The notes beneath the pieces are model-generated. The model saw only the letters and a program-made list of their open reading frames with translations. It was not told where the DNA came from and did no database searches. A DNA stretch of 64,000 bases from Albula goreensis (lineage: Eukaryota > Chordata > Actinopteri > Albuliformes > Albulidae): positions 7,909,001 to 7,973,000 of the forward strand of contig CM040744.1 of assembly GCA_022829145.1 (NCBI GenBank). The letters run 5' to 3'. Shown piece by piece: positions 25,066-37,079 of this stretch (position 1 is the first letter of the stretch; each line of letters begins with the position of its first letter). A program made the translations under genes and the position numbers.

Positions 25066-27185
25066 TATTGATGTAATTGGGTTAACCTTTTTTCAGTAAC
25101 CCTGTTCCACAACCCAGGTCAGGAGCAGAGCTGAAAGCAGGGTAATATTGTGTCCGGCTTTGACATAAAGCATGGCATTATATGACTAGTTGAGTTTCTA
25201 AACACTGAAATTGAGTTTCCCTATGCAAAAACATGCAACTTTTCACATCATGTACTTCAATGTAAATAATGTCGAAGTTTTCCACTGCTCTACCAGAATA
25301 CCACTGTGAAGCCATTTTATAATAAGGGTGTGCCTTTTGTCTAGTCACAAATTCACTTATGCTTTGAGTTACATGCCATACGCCACGTGTTAAGATGGAT
25401 AGAAAAGCAACCTTATTATCATAGGCAAGTATGTACTAAACTAGCAGGTATGATTTGCTAATGTTGAAAGAATTTCAGGCCATTTAAAGGCTGTTGTAAC
25501 ACATGCTGCTCACAACCTCTTATTATCCAGTGCATCAACTGCATATGGAGAAATCAATATAAAAAATCATCACTTGTGGCGTAAGCTACCAACAAATTAC
25601 AATATTTATAATTTACAGATATCAGGTCATCCACAGACGCACAGTAAGTATCAGAAGTGATTCGTTACTCGAGCCAGTGGGGAGTCAAAGCTTCATCAGG
25701 GTGGGATCAGAGGGTGTTCAGATGATCAGGTAATGACTTGTATCAGAACTACTCTAGGGCTCCCAAAGTGTTTATTAATCCTGATGTATTTCTTCCAGGG
25801 GCGTACGTTTAAGGAGCGAGTGCCCGCTGTGTTGGTGAACTGTGCAAGTTCACTGATATTCATTTATTCAGATCAAAGCAACTTGGTAGGTAACATTTTT
25901 TGGGATTGAGTACTCTTGTTCTTGAAAGTCCAGAGAGAGAAAAGCTAAGAGCTTGTTTAGGGGCCAGCATAACCTGTACAACAACGACAGCCAGTCGTTG
26001 AAAATTTGATGTCATTAAAATGTGTGCCATGTACCAAATACTCCAAACTGCAGCTCTAAACATCCAATAAATTATCATCTTACTGTCAGTCAGGCAAGCC
26101 TGCTATTTGTATTATCTTTTCACAAGTTAATATATTTTATATCTGAAATTAAATGTGATTTAACAATGTTGCTAAAATTGGCACTTACAATGATCAAACT
26201 GTCTGATATTTTTGCACATAATATTGGCTCAAACGTCATGTTGTGTTATGTTGTATTAATTAATAGGAGCCTCACTAAAAGTTTAAGGGACAGGTTTAAA
26301 TTGCTTCTCATTAATTGCATTGACAAGACCAATACTCAGCGTCAGTTTAAGTATTTTCACAGCCAAGTCACCTGTTGCTGGAGAGATGACTACAGCAAGT
26401 GAGTGTGGCTTATTTTTGAAGTTTAGAGGTTATTTTCCTATTTTCAAGCGCTTTAATGATGTTGTAAATTGTTCAAAATAATTGGTCAGACAGCCATCTA
26501 TTTCCCTGTTGTCTCCTCCTTTTCCTATACCTGAGTACAGATGTGGTTTAAAGCGTCCCTGTTAAATTGAGTGTGAATTGATAATTGCCACCTGTGATGT
26601 GATGATTTAGAGGCCAGGCTGTGTCTGTCACTATGTGATGAGGCTTCTAATACAGCTGCCCAAATGTCTTTAACTAAAAGTGTCATTTTTTATGGAAGAA
26701 TGTCAGCCTTTTGCTGTTAATTATGAGTTAGACTGCCATGAAGTTGTTCCTTCTTTAACTAAGTTACTTCAGTAACTTTCCTCTAATAATGGATTCTAAA
26801 GTAGATTTTTTTTTTTTTTTAAATTCATGTAAAAACAAAAATTAGTGCTGTGGAATCATTATATTCCCTTGGTGGTAGGAAACATTATTACAGTTGGAAT
26901 CACATCCTTAAAAATGAATGTGTCTGAACAACGTTTTATGTCAAAAACATATATATATTTCTTCACAGACTTTTGCAAAAGTGCAGAAATCATAGGGAAA
27001 AGAATATAATGAGCTCAGCCCTTCTTTCCTCACTCTCAATTTTATCCACAGCAGGCAATCATTTTGTTCTCTGTTTTTAATTTTTAATTTTCTGTCCCCA
27101 CAATTATGAAGCACACAGCGGGATTTAGAGTCCTTCTTCCAGAGGTAAATTACATGCCCCATTTTGGAAATCTGTGTCTGTGATC
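25066..27185. other. AT-rich spacer
   Basis: The open frame at 26022-26402 (126 codons) is AT-rich with no motif. A homopolymer T run lies near 26806-26820. About 25640-25850 is of more even composition. Nothing else is supported. Confidence 0.4.
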
Positions 27186-27210
27186 TTTTTTTTTTTTTTT
27201 TTTTTTTTTT
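27186..27210. repeat. Poly(T) run, 25 bases
   Basis: Uninterrupted T from 27186 to 27210. It could be the reversed poly(A) tail of a decayed retroelement, but no body is recognisable beside it. Confidence 0.85.
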
Positions 27211-27622
27211 ACAAAAAACAATTATTGCAATTATTTTTTTTTAAAGGACTTTATCCAAAAGAATGCAGCCAAGTGGGTTCAATTATATATGCTCATATCA
27301 GGTACATTTAAAGTTGCATTGACCATTTTCTTAAAACGTATGCAAATGAAAACCATGGTATACCTGCAATGGAAATTACATTATCCACTATGAATAGATG
27401 AAAAGGTGAGTCTTATCATTGTAATGTAGGCTCGGGGAGATCCAGGTTATACATATATTATATGCAGGTATTATCATTTGTACAGAGACGGATAGGTTAA
27501 TATAAAATAGATAACTTTAGAAAATCAGAAAATATAGAGTGCTTTTAAAAGAATTGTTTCCAAACTGTGCAAATGTGATTTTCACTTTTTAACAAAGACA
27601 TGATATACCACTAATGTAAAAG
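27211..27622. other. AT-rich spacer, weak SINE-tail resemblance
   Basis: TTTAAAGGACTTTATCCAAA at 27240-27259 weakly resembles a reversed fish SINE tail (usually like 'GC.TTTATCCAAAGCGACTTACA'). No further match is visible, so no element is called. Confidence 0.35.
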
Positions 27623-27624
27623 TC

Positions 27625-28075
27625 CTTCTCTCCTGTGGTCGGGGGTTCGATTCCCGGCTTCGCCATTCCCGGCCATGGCCAGAGGCTCCATTGGCGAGGT
27701 AACAATTGGCCAGCCTCACCGGGGTTTGATACGGGGTAGGTCGGCCTAACTCCCATTGGCCTCATCACAACGGCTCTCTCCATGTCATACTTGGGCACCT
27801 ACGACAGAACAAACCGACTGTACGCTGACTACGTCCTCCTCCGACGTCATGGGCAGCGTGCGGTTGGTGGTGTGGCTGCAACGTGAAAAGAAGTGAGAGC
27901 GTCGTCATGTGAGTCAGAGATTTCACGTGCCTGAGTTCTCCCACAGCTGTCAGGGCGAGTACTGTGGTGAGGTCAACCAGTTCAGTTGAACATTAGAGTT
28001 GGGAAAAAAAAGGGGAAAAATCGAGGTTTCCCTCGAGGTTTTCGAGGGAAAAATCGAAAAAAAAAAACACAGCTC
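27625..28075 (+). mobile_element. GC-rich tRNA-derived SINE, 5'-truncated
   Basis: GGGGGTTCGATTCCCGGCTTCGCC at 27642-27665 contains an intact pol III B box (GGTTCGATTCC). No A box lies at the usual spacing upstream, so the head is truncated or diverged. The body (27666-27990) is distinctly GC- and CpG-rich beside its AT-rich neighbours, as expected for a relatively recent insertion. It ends in a G/A-rich tail with repeated GGGAAAAATCGA and TCGAGG words, then an A run at 28060-28070. The tail at 28010-28058 contains a small inverted repeat (AATCGAGG...CCTCGAGG). I know no firm name for the family. Confidence 0.6.
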
Positions 28076-28140
28076 GTCAGATTTATTCATCTCACTGCTT
28101 TAACTATCATCTATACTTTACATCTCAGAAATATTTGTCA

Positions 28141-28763
28141 TTAAAGTTTGTCTTGAGTTTACAGTTAGTAGTTTCCAGGTTTATTAGGGTTAGGGTTATT
28201 AGCATGAGGGTGTGTAGGGTTAGGGTTTCTATGGATAGGTTTAGGGTTTTTAAAGTTAGGTTTAGAGTTTCTTGGGTTAGGTTTAGGGTTTCTGTGGTTA
28301 GGGTTATTTGTGTGAGGGTTTCTAGGTTCATTAGATTTAGGGTTATTAGCAATAGGGTTTATAGGGTTAGGGTTATTAGGATTAGGTTTCCTCGGGTTAG
28401 CGTCAGGGTTTCTAGGGTTAGGGTTCTGGTTTTTAGGGTAAGGATTCTAGGGTTGGGGTTTCTGTGGTTGGGGTTAGGATTTCTAGAGTTAGGGTTAGGG
28501 TTTCTAGGGTTAGGGTATCTAGAGTTAGATTAGGGTTTTTAGGGTTACGATTAAATTTTGGATGTTTAGGGTTATGTTTCTAGGCTTAGGTTAGGGTTTT
28601 CTTGAGTGTGGGTTAGGGTTTTTAGGATTAGAGTTAAATATTCTAGGGTTAGGGTTATTAGGATGAGCATGAGGGTTTCTAAAATTAGAGTTTTTAGGAA
28701 TAGGGTTATTAGGATTAGGGTCAGGGTTTAAAGTTAATCTCATGCTTAAAGTTTGTCTTGAGT
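28141..28763 (+). repeat. Degenerate telomere-like (TTAGGG)n array flanked by an 18-bp direct repeat
   Basis: From about 28181 to 28730 the plus strand is a decayed array of TTAGGG and variants (TTTCTAGGG, TTATTAGGA, TTAGGGTTT), the G-rich strand running 5' to 3' with increasing coordinate. It is bounded by two perfect copies of TTAAAGTTTGTCTTGAGT at 28141-28158 and 28746-28763. This is an interstitial telomere-like sequence. The flanking duplication resembles a long target-site duplication or repair-associated duplication. Open frames inside it are repeat artefacts. Confidence 0.85.
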
Positions 28764-29019
28764 ACAATTGGTTGAGCACTGGTGATATTGATTGAAATTA
28801 CATGAGCCACAAAATCAGAGCAGTCTAATTTATGTAAAGTATAAAAACAAACGCATCAGGCTGATGTGTGAAAGTGTAACTTCTAAAACACGAATGATGT
28901 GACACATTAAGCATGAGACAGGTGAACTGCATCTCCACCCTGGACAGGACAACATCTGAACTCAGCCATGAATATGTGACACTCTAGCTTCACATAATCC
29001 ATAAACCTTACGGTCACAA

Positions 29020-29500
29020 TCTCGTGCTTATATTGTTTCGTCTTTTCTCCATTTTTTATCATTTCACACCTTGCACAGAGATGTTGGGGAAAGATGATGA
29101 ATCAACCGGGGTGCAGCTGGGGCGTCAGAGCTCACCTGGGGCAGAATCACATCAGTGTTATCCCTCAGCAGTACAGTATATGTCACATTTCAAAAGAGGG
29201 GGCATAACATCAACTTATGAAGACAGACCTCCATTTCCCAGAGCACATTCAGCAACACGGGAAGATCATTATTTGAGAGCCAATATTTTGCTGTGTGGCC
29301 ACATTTTTGATGTGGAGGCCAAAAAACATCTTGCTGCGAACACACAGTTCTTCACCCAGTTTGCAATCTGTTTCCAGCTTTTTTCTTAAAGCACAATCAC
29401 TGTGAGAACCTGAAAAGAAAATAAATTCACTCAATGAAGAAGAGTTGTTCTGCAGGAGGTCAAGTGCCCTGCTAGAATAATAAAACTGTAGCCATTTCAG
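29020..29500. promoter_or_regulatory. Candidate regulatory element or unassigned exon-like frame
   Basis: A plus-strand frame (29024-29389, 121 codons) follows a pyrimidine-rich acceptor-like sequence ending TTGCACAG at 29079. The peptide downstream is charged, contains His/Arg and aromatics and has no motif I recognise. The DNA also looks like a conserved non-coding element of even composition. I cannot decide between them and lean to non-coding. Confidence 0.25.
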
Positions 29501-30879
29501 CTCTCCAGAGCCAAGGATTAGAGGGCCTCATTTAAAATGGTTGCTGGGATGTCTGACCTCAAACCATTGTGGCAGTACAGTGGCAGCACTGAGCTCAGGG
29601 TATCATTATGACATGGCTACCCTTCTCTTAAAAGAAATGTAACACCCTCTACCCTCTCTTTATAATATGAAGAATTAAGTGAAGTCCCATTGGTATCACA
29701 GGTGTTAATTAACAGCAGCAGTGACACATTAGTTGGACTTGACACAAGTGTAGTAATTTAAAGTGTTATTTAAACCCTTTAAAAATCTAAATAACATCTA
29801 CCACCTATGATTTTATGGCAACCCAAAGGTCATTAGCACTGCAATTGTCCTGTTGAAATTCATTAATAATTCAAAAAGAAATGCATGTAAAGGGTTATAG
29901 CAACCAAATATTACATGATTTTGACACTATAAAGCCACATAGATACAAATTTGTTCCATGTGGTGAGTGAAACCTGGTCAACCAAATGTGACAGTTACCA
30001 CTCTCAAAGGACATACCTAAATAACCTCACAATAAGATCAAGCTAATGCTACAATACTTTTCAAACCAATCAATTTTTCCCCAACTATTTCTTATCAACA
30101 TTTTTATATTTCAGCACTGTCTCTCTCCATGCACAGTTCCATCGCACAGGACAAGGGATTCAGTCTGGTCTTGCACAGTAATCTTGTTTGCACAAAGTTA
30201 CCCGGCTTTTAGATATAAAGCAACTTGTCTGACTTGATCTCACCAGCAAGGAATCTGTGAAAAGGACCAGCATCAGAGAGAGAGTGGTGGAGGCAGCTTG
30301 CTGGGAATGAGTGGAAAGTGAATGGAAGAGCTCTTAAGTGTGGAGCAGAAAGTAGTCACTGTCAGCAGAGCAGAGGGAGAGGAACCTGGCCATACCCAAG
30401 CTGGAGAAAGCTGTGGTCAGGGGCAATTTTGAGAGAGGTGGTGATACCCTGGATAGATTTGGCACACGTCTACAATACAGCATACTAAAGGGTTGTTTTC
30501 ATAAAACAATGGCATCTAGCCTACCCCAGAGCTGGTGGATTATTTCCAAGTAAGTAATGTTGGAGTACTTATAATGTGTATGTTAGCTACCCTGGCTAGC
30601 GATCAAACTGCAGCAATCTCCATCCATAACAAGACATGCATTGTTCACTGGTGTTGGTTGATTACAGATCTCGGTAACTGTGGATGAATATCTCAGTCTA
30701 TGATTGTTGTTTTCAGAGCGACTGTTAGTAGTCGGCCATATCCTTGTTTGGTAGGAAACTCACAGTATTATGGCTTGAGCTATAATTAAAGCACCAATGT
30801 ATGTGCTGCACTTGTCTTTTTGTGTCAGCATTTTTCCGCAATGCAAATAATTCATTTGCGGATTCCTGGATGTTATTTA
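29501..30879. other. Spacer
   Basis: About 30240-30550 is G/A-rich with a donor-like AAGTAAGTAATG at 30549. I see no supported exon. Otherwise AT-rich and featureless. Confidence 0.4.
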
Positions 30880-31840
30880 GTGTGTCATGTACAGTCTACA
30901 ACGGTCATTTGAAAAAAGTAATCATCCGCTAACAATGGCAATTGATCTCCATGGGAGATCATCAGTTGCCCCACCGCTGTGGTCTCTATGGCTCGCTGAA
31001 ATTGTAATTGACCTGGGGGAGAAAAGCAGCTCGAAATATCCCCCTCACCAATGTCCACCCTTCCTCTCTCCCCCTGAGCCTCTGATGTGTCTGAGGAACA
31101 TCAATATTTACTCTGGCCACCTTAATAGAGCTCTTATTGAATTCAGGCTGGAAAGGTTGGGAGAGAGGACCACTCTGACATGCTCATTAAAGAGAACCAC
31201 AGCACAAATCAAACCTGCACATGGAGCTGGGACGACAGAGCCTTTAACACCTCTACAATGCGCCCACTTGATCCTCGCCGCCATGTTTGTGTCAAGGTAC
31301 AGCAAATGCACCATATGAGAACCGCAAGATCCAACAAACACTACAATCCTTTCATTATCAAGCATGCAGAGACCACGGGAGCACCGCTGTAACAGAAAAC
31401 CAACAATCCCGTATCCACCCGGATACTGCAGGTATACGCTCAAGCTGATCTGTTGACAGCCATGTAAATGGCATTCAAATGGAGCAGACCATCAATTGGT
31501 CCAGCTTGTTAAACGGTTAAGCGCATTTTTGGAGTAATGACCTGGGGGAGTGGAAAGCCTGTGTTTTGAGGCATGTCCTTGGCTTTTATTCAGGTGTGAC
31601 AAAGGGGACCTGTCTCCCAGGATGATGGATTGACGTGCCAAGCAGCCTCGGAGATCACATTCATTAGTCTGGACTCTGACCATGGGGAGGTACTAGGGAG
31701 CGAACCACATGGCTCCGATTCTCGGGAGTCCCCTCGTCTGATGAAATGTGACACTCGCCCTCGTCGATGCTACAGTTAAACCGCAGCAGATCGATATGAA
31801 ATAACTGCCAAATTAAATCATGAATCAATCAATCCATAAA
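30880..31840. promoter_or_regulatory. Long candidate conserved regulatory cluster
   Basis: Nearly 1 kb of even composition. It includes GTAATTGACC (about 31004), a short hairpin at 30937-30970, GGCATTCAAATGG (octamer-like, about 31470), ACCATCAATTGGTCC (about 31488, palindromic core) and TTAAACGGTTAAGCG (about 31508). Three or more open frames overlap on opposite strands, each without motifs, as expected for non-coding DNA with few stops. I infer several adjacent enhancer-like elements. Confidence 0.4.
30937..30970. other. Short inverted repeat
   Basis: GATCTCC and GGAGATC face each other across an ATG loop (30944-30960), extended outward imperfectly by GGCAATT and ATCAGTTGCC. It could be a dyad binding site. 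Too small and too unlike known precursors to call an RNA gene. Confidence 0.55.
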
Positions 31841-32099
31841 CGCAGGATGTGCATTTATTCAGAAACAATAACAGCCTTCCCCCATCAATATTTCAGACTG
31901 CATGCAGATCCATACTGAAACATTCTAAAATAAGCACGATCAATCAAGGGCAGGGGACAGGGACAAAGTTAGAGTCACAGTTTAAACTAATGGTCACATT
32001 AAAGATTGACAATCACTGTAACTCTGCTCATCCTGACAGCATTTGCGAGGTTTTTTTCTGTATATGCTGGAAGTCTTCCTCTGTTTCCATGTCTGCAAT

Positions 32100-32560
32100 T
32101 CATTCTACCTACAACAACATAAAAGCCGATCCAGCAGCGTGAGGGAGGAAGTGCCCTAGCTAATCATGCTACAATGCTAGTATGTGATATGCGCTCTGTC
32201 TGACGTGTGGCAGAGGGCCATAACGCGATAGTCTTTGTTTATGCATGTCGCTTTTGGAGCACTGTTCGATTTCCTACGCCCCTCCCCATACCCCCCAACC
32301 CCCATGCTGTCCAACTGAGCTGGAGCGTGAGACGAGGGGGGCCAGAGGAGAGGCTGTAAAGGAGCGCTCATTCTCAATCATGCTCCATAAATGCTGCTTA
32401 ATACCAGGGGCCGTTTGACTGCGATGGGTCAGAGTGAAACACTGATCTGAGCTCGGCATCTCCTCTGCCCATTATTAAATGTGGGTTCGTTTTATAGCGC
32501 TTCAAATAAAACTCCATATGTACTTGTTTCTCCTGCTCTGGCAGAGCTGTTTCAGTTGAG
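32100..32560. promoter_or_regulatory. Candidate conserved regulatory element
   Basis: Even composition with retained CpGs (32205-32270), TTGTTTATGCATG (forkhead/octamer-like, about 32238), CCATAAATGCTGCTTAAT and CCCATTATTAAATG (about 32469). A C-rich run lies at 32277-32305. Frames on the minus strand overlap each other and have no motif. Confidence 0.35.
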
Positions 32561-34134
32561 AAGCCTCGAGGAAAAAAAAAAAAGGAAAATCAATTTGATG
32601 ATATTCCCTTCCACAGAGAACATCACATTAGAATTGGCTGAAATTGTACCGAGCAATTTCACGTCTCTGTAATATCTGTAATGTCCAAAACACTATGATA
32701 TTCACAGTCAAATAATCAGCCTGGCAATGAATGAAGGAAGAACTACATCTGCTGGAGCACTTAAACACTACTTACTCTCAGGTCTCTACCTATTCCTGTA
32801 GTTTTCAGATAAAAAAGATTGAAAGTTTCCACCGTGGCTTTTGTCTTACCACTGCTAAATTGTCCTGAACACCAAAGGTATTTAATTCTGAGCAGAATGC
32901 GTTGTCTTTACATAAGGTAAGGTAAAGGGATAAGGCTGTGAGTGAAAACAGAATGTGTTGGAATGTGGAGTGATGACTTTGTGGCCCCATTGTGTTTGAG
33001 GTCAGTCTGAGGTAACGAAAACAGCTATTCCAATTCAAGATGAATAAGGCAGCTTTGGGTAAAGGCACACTTATTTGTTTTCCCTTTCTGGAACAGGTAG
33101 GGATTTGTTTATGTCTGCTTGATTTTGCATTCTGTCCCTAAGCAGGTTTGTTATGTCTTGTGTTTCCCTGGCCAGTAATAGCCCTGATGGCCATGCCTGT
33201 TGTCTGAAGGATTTCCTGATTAAAAGTTGAATTCCTACCTCCGCATTATACCTTCCCAAACTTACATAGTATAAATTAACTACCCACCATGCATGTTATC
33301 ATTATCCTGGTCATGTCTGATGTTTTCTGAATGCAGTACATAGATCTGCCTCAACTGTGAGGTTTTTTCCATAAGAGATGAGTGATAGACTGTACACATA
33401 TCAACCTCGAATATCATTCAGCAGGGATTAAAAGATCAAAATAAGACTATTAATAAACTGCCGACATCCTTCATATGAAAATGTAGGTCAGTAATGTCTA
33501 TCATCGCTACAAGATTCTTGAACTGAGGATTACAAAATCAAAATTGATTTCTGTGACATGAAACTAACCCACCGACAAAAACAGTATTACTGTAGCACAG
33601 GAAAATGAGTGAGAAAGGTACATAGGATTTTACACACTACACACATACACTAAAGAGGATGGATTGTTGCCATATATAGTACCATATTATCTGTGATTCA
33701 CTTTAATTCACAAAGCAGATAGTTGGAGATTCCACATACTGTCAGTTATTGATTTGAATGACTACAGGTATTTCATTCCATTCAACAAAAACAGCCTGCT
33801 TGGTTCAAATCAATGACTCATTGAAAACAGATGGTTGCTCCAACCATTCGGATGTAAACAAAGCTTTGTCGACAACACATAAATGCATGTCCTTCTCTGA
33901 ACAATCATTGCTGATAAGTACAAAACAACTGTACCATGTTTTGGAAAAAAAAGTGAAAAAAATTTTGAAAATGGGTTTTAAGAGAGAACAAAAAATGGTA
34001 GAGGAACAATTTCTGAAAATCAGACAAAATGTCCATCTGAAAGTAACTCACAAAATCTCACTTTATTTGGCTGTATATCTTAAAAACATGCTGTGAGATC
34101 CTGAACACACCCTTGTCCTTTGTGTCCTCTCCCT
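32561..34134. other. AT-rich spacer
   Basis: The plus-strand frame at 33758-34096 (112 codons, Lys-rich) has no recognised motif and its codons simply follow the AT-rich background. An A run lies at 32570-32583. No feature is supported. Confidence 0.4.
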
Positions 34135-34178
34135 AACACACACACAGACACACACACATAAACACACAGACACACATC
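34135..34178. repeat. Interrupted (CA)n microsatellite
   Basis: CA units broken by CAGA and CATAAA interruptions. Confidence 0.8.
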
Positions 34179-35612
34179 AAGTTCATGTGATGCTCTTACT
34201 AATTAAACTTCTTTAACTGCAGCTTTCAAAGGTATGAGTATCCAGTAAAGTTGATGTGTTTTCCTAAAGTGTTCTCGTAGAGTGGAAGAGCCTGATTGCT
34301 CATCTTTTTGGAGTTTTTACAATACAAATAAAACTCTGTGACCCACCCCGGGGAGTTGAATGTCACAGTGGCCAGAGCAGAGGCTTCTGGGAAAAGAATA
34401 CAAAATACAGCTATTTGGAGGTTTACTTGCCAAAGGCCTAGAACAGTATTAGAGATCTGAATTAAAACAAAATGATGAAAATTATTTATTAATAGAGATA
34501 ACTGTTTTCAGTAGGACAGCTGTAGGGCCTATGGACATTCCTGTCAATTAAATTAATTGCTCTTATATATATCTGTTTTGAATAATAATGTGTTTTTGCC
34601 TAAAAAACAATCTTTCATTCAACATTGCTGTTGTTCACACCAATTGTACTGTGTTGTATATTTTTTTCAAAATATAACTTGCACCAATTTTCTGGAAATG
34701 TCAATTGCAAATTGTTTCACAAACAGAGAATTAAGTTTTTTCTACTTCACATTTGTAAACCATGCCACCTGGAGCTTTTTTTTTTTCATTGAACAACTCC
34801 TCGTCAGTTACTTAGACATCCAGCCTCAAGATCTCTACAGTAATCAAGTTAATTAACACTCATTAAGCAAGTACTTCATTAGTGGATTCACCATTTAGAG
34901 AATTGACCTCCTCATTACAAACACTGTTAATTTACTAAACAGTACATGGATAGAAAATGCTTTCCTGTTAAAATGCTTCCAACATACCCTTAAACTCAGT
35001 GCGAGGGCTATACCCAGTAAGATCAAACTCTTTTTGCATGTGAGCAGAAGGTTTTGACATGGCCAGCAAGTAAAAATGTGATTTTTCCTCTCTATTGTTG
35101 GTCTTCCAGTGTTTGGACTGTGCTGTGCTCTTTTCTGCATGTGTACCGAGTTGGGCACACAGAAGATACAGCTGTCACTTTTATGTGTGGGGTGAATATT
35201 TGCTTTCGTGATGGGACTGGGCCTTCTCTTTGCATATCCATTTCCATCTGGTACTAGCTGGCTGCGTAAGCTCTGCATGCTTAAGCATTGGGATGACTGG
35301 AGAAGGAGTGGCCAAGAGAATAGTGCTTTTGCTGCAGCTGAGCTCCAGCCCATCAGCCTGGCTCTGCTATATATAGGAGAAAGGTTTTGTGACTGAGTAT
35401 TAGAGGCTTGAAGTTTGAAGCCATCACTGAATTTAAGCAGAACGAAGGCAGAACTAACTTAACAGATATGACAGCAGACCAAATGTGTCACCTTTGTGCA
35501 AGGTAATGCAGATATTTCAGACCATGCATTACTATCAAAGCAGGTGACAAAAAAAGTAGAATTGAGAAAAGTGAATGCAAATGAATGCAAAATGGAACTT
35601 TAAGCAAACAAG
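34179..35612. other. AT-rich spacer
   Basis: A 152-codon minus-strand frame (34895-35353) and two plus-strand frames overlap near 35054-35396. None shows a family motif and they are mutually exclusive. Called as chance. Confidence 0.4.
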
Positions 35613-35637
35613 TTTACTAATGTGACACATTAGTAAA
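35613..35637. other. Perfect 25-bp palindrome
   Basis: TTTACTAATGTG at 35613-35624 and its exact complement CACATTAGTAAA at 35626-35637 are separated by a single A. It is a possible dyad site or the core of a vanished palindromic element. Confidence 0.75.
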
Positions 35638-37079
35638 TATGTCTAACACATCACTCACTGGGTATTCTGTGGTCTTACAAAACCATTCATTAAAAATTTA
35701 ATTATACGGATGCATGTTTTTTTTTAAAATATATAATTTCTCCCCTTCAAGCAAAGTACATTCTTAAGCAATTACCACATGCATTGAAAAATCCATGGCT
35801 CAGCAATATTTCCATGTTGCCAGAATAACAAACAACATTTCTCATTACCTCAGGTTCACCTCTTTGAGAAACAGTGCCAGATGCAAAGACATGATGTGTG
35901 AGTCCTGAATTCTCTGGCAGACTGGGCATCCTCTAGCTGTCCACCTGTACCCTAGAATCAATCTGACATGTTCAGGAAACATTACTGATGCTACGTTAGC
36001 TACGCGATGGAAAGCACGCCTTTCTATGATAATACATGGTGCACTTATTTGCAGCCTTGGCGGGTTCCAGCTGTGCACAAATATTTGAACAATATACCTG
36101 ACGCATCTGATAAACCGGGTGCCAAGTCAGCGGTTTAAGCCCATTTTTCCAAACATCATTAGATTAGAATGCCACCCAGACACAGCTGAAAGACCAAATA
36201 ACAACATTGTCAGTATTATAATTATCATTTATGTGTTTTATCTTTTAATTACAAGCTTGACAGATTGAGTTCTTTGTTTAAATATTTGGTCAGCTGAAAC
36301 TGATAAGAATGGTGTGTCATTTATAGGGAGAAAAAAAAACATTTCATCGTGCTGGTTGGGAACTACAATAATTATCACTGTCAGATTATTATCTAAACAC
36401 ATTGTGAGGGGTTCATAGAAGTTGCCAGCAGCATATCTGCATCTGTCAAAATCAAAGTCAGAGTCATTTTTACCGAATCATAAAGGTAACTACCAAAGGA
36501 AAATGACAATGGTGTCCTGTTAAAGCTTACCAGAGCTTATGTCTTCATGAAACATTAAAGTGTGAGTAATAGGAACCAATAAAAATGTTCTGTAAACTAG
36601 ATTGCTGAATGAATTCTTACAGCACATTTCTTTGTTGCGGGCCATGTTAATGACATACCAATGACAAACTGGGACAGTTGTTGGCATAACATTGGTCACG
36701 GTAACATTAAAAGTCCCAGCAAACAATGTCTGTAGATCAAAAATATTCTAAGAGGGCACAGTCAGCCCTTATCATCATAGAAACATTGACATGATGTTCA
36801 TGAGTCACCTTTAATTACTGTTTGTCTGCCATTAGTTGTCACTCCTGTCAGAGTAGTAGGTGGAAACCCTTTGCTTCTGAAACTTCTTTATCTGAAAGTG
36901 CCTGCAGAAGAAGTAAACTTGTTTATTTTATTTGGTATTTAGTGTAGATAATTATGGTGTAAAATTGTACTTGCATGGTGTCAGTTTCATTCTTTACACA
37001 TTTTGTTAAGAGCTAGGGAGCCAAGGATTTTGTGCAACAAAAAATCATAAATCCTTCAATGGATTATGATAATCATGAT
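35638..37079. other. AT-rich spacer
   Basis: No gene, RNA or repeat family was recognised. Short minus-strand frames at 35747-36078 have no motif. Confidence 0.45.

Noticed and set aside
27240-27285. Reversed SINE tail
   Set aside because: Only about 15 bases resemble the tail and no body follows.
27640-27665. Possible functional tRNA gene
   Set aside because: Only the T-arm/B box is tRNA-like. No A box, cloverleaf or terminator at proper spacing, and it continues into a SINE body.
28135-28533. 132-codon Val/Arg-rich frame
   Set aside because: It is a translation of the degenerate TTAGGG array, so a simple-sequence artefact.
33758-34096. 112-codon Lys-rich frame
   Set aside because: AT-driven composition, no motif, no splice signals of note.
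34895-35353. 152-codon minus-strand frame
   Set aside because: No motif, alternative-start dependent, and overlapped by opposite-strand frames of equal quality.
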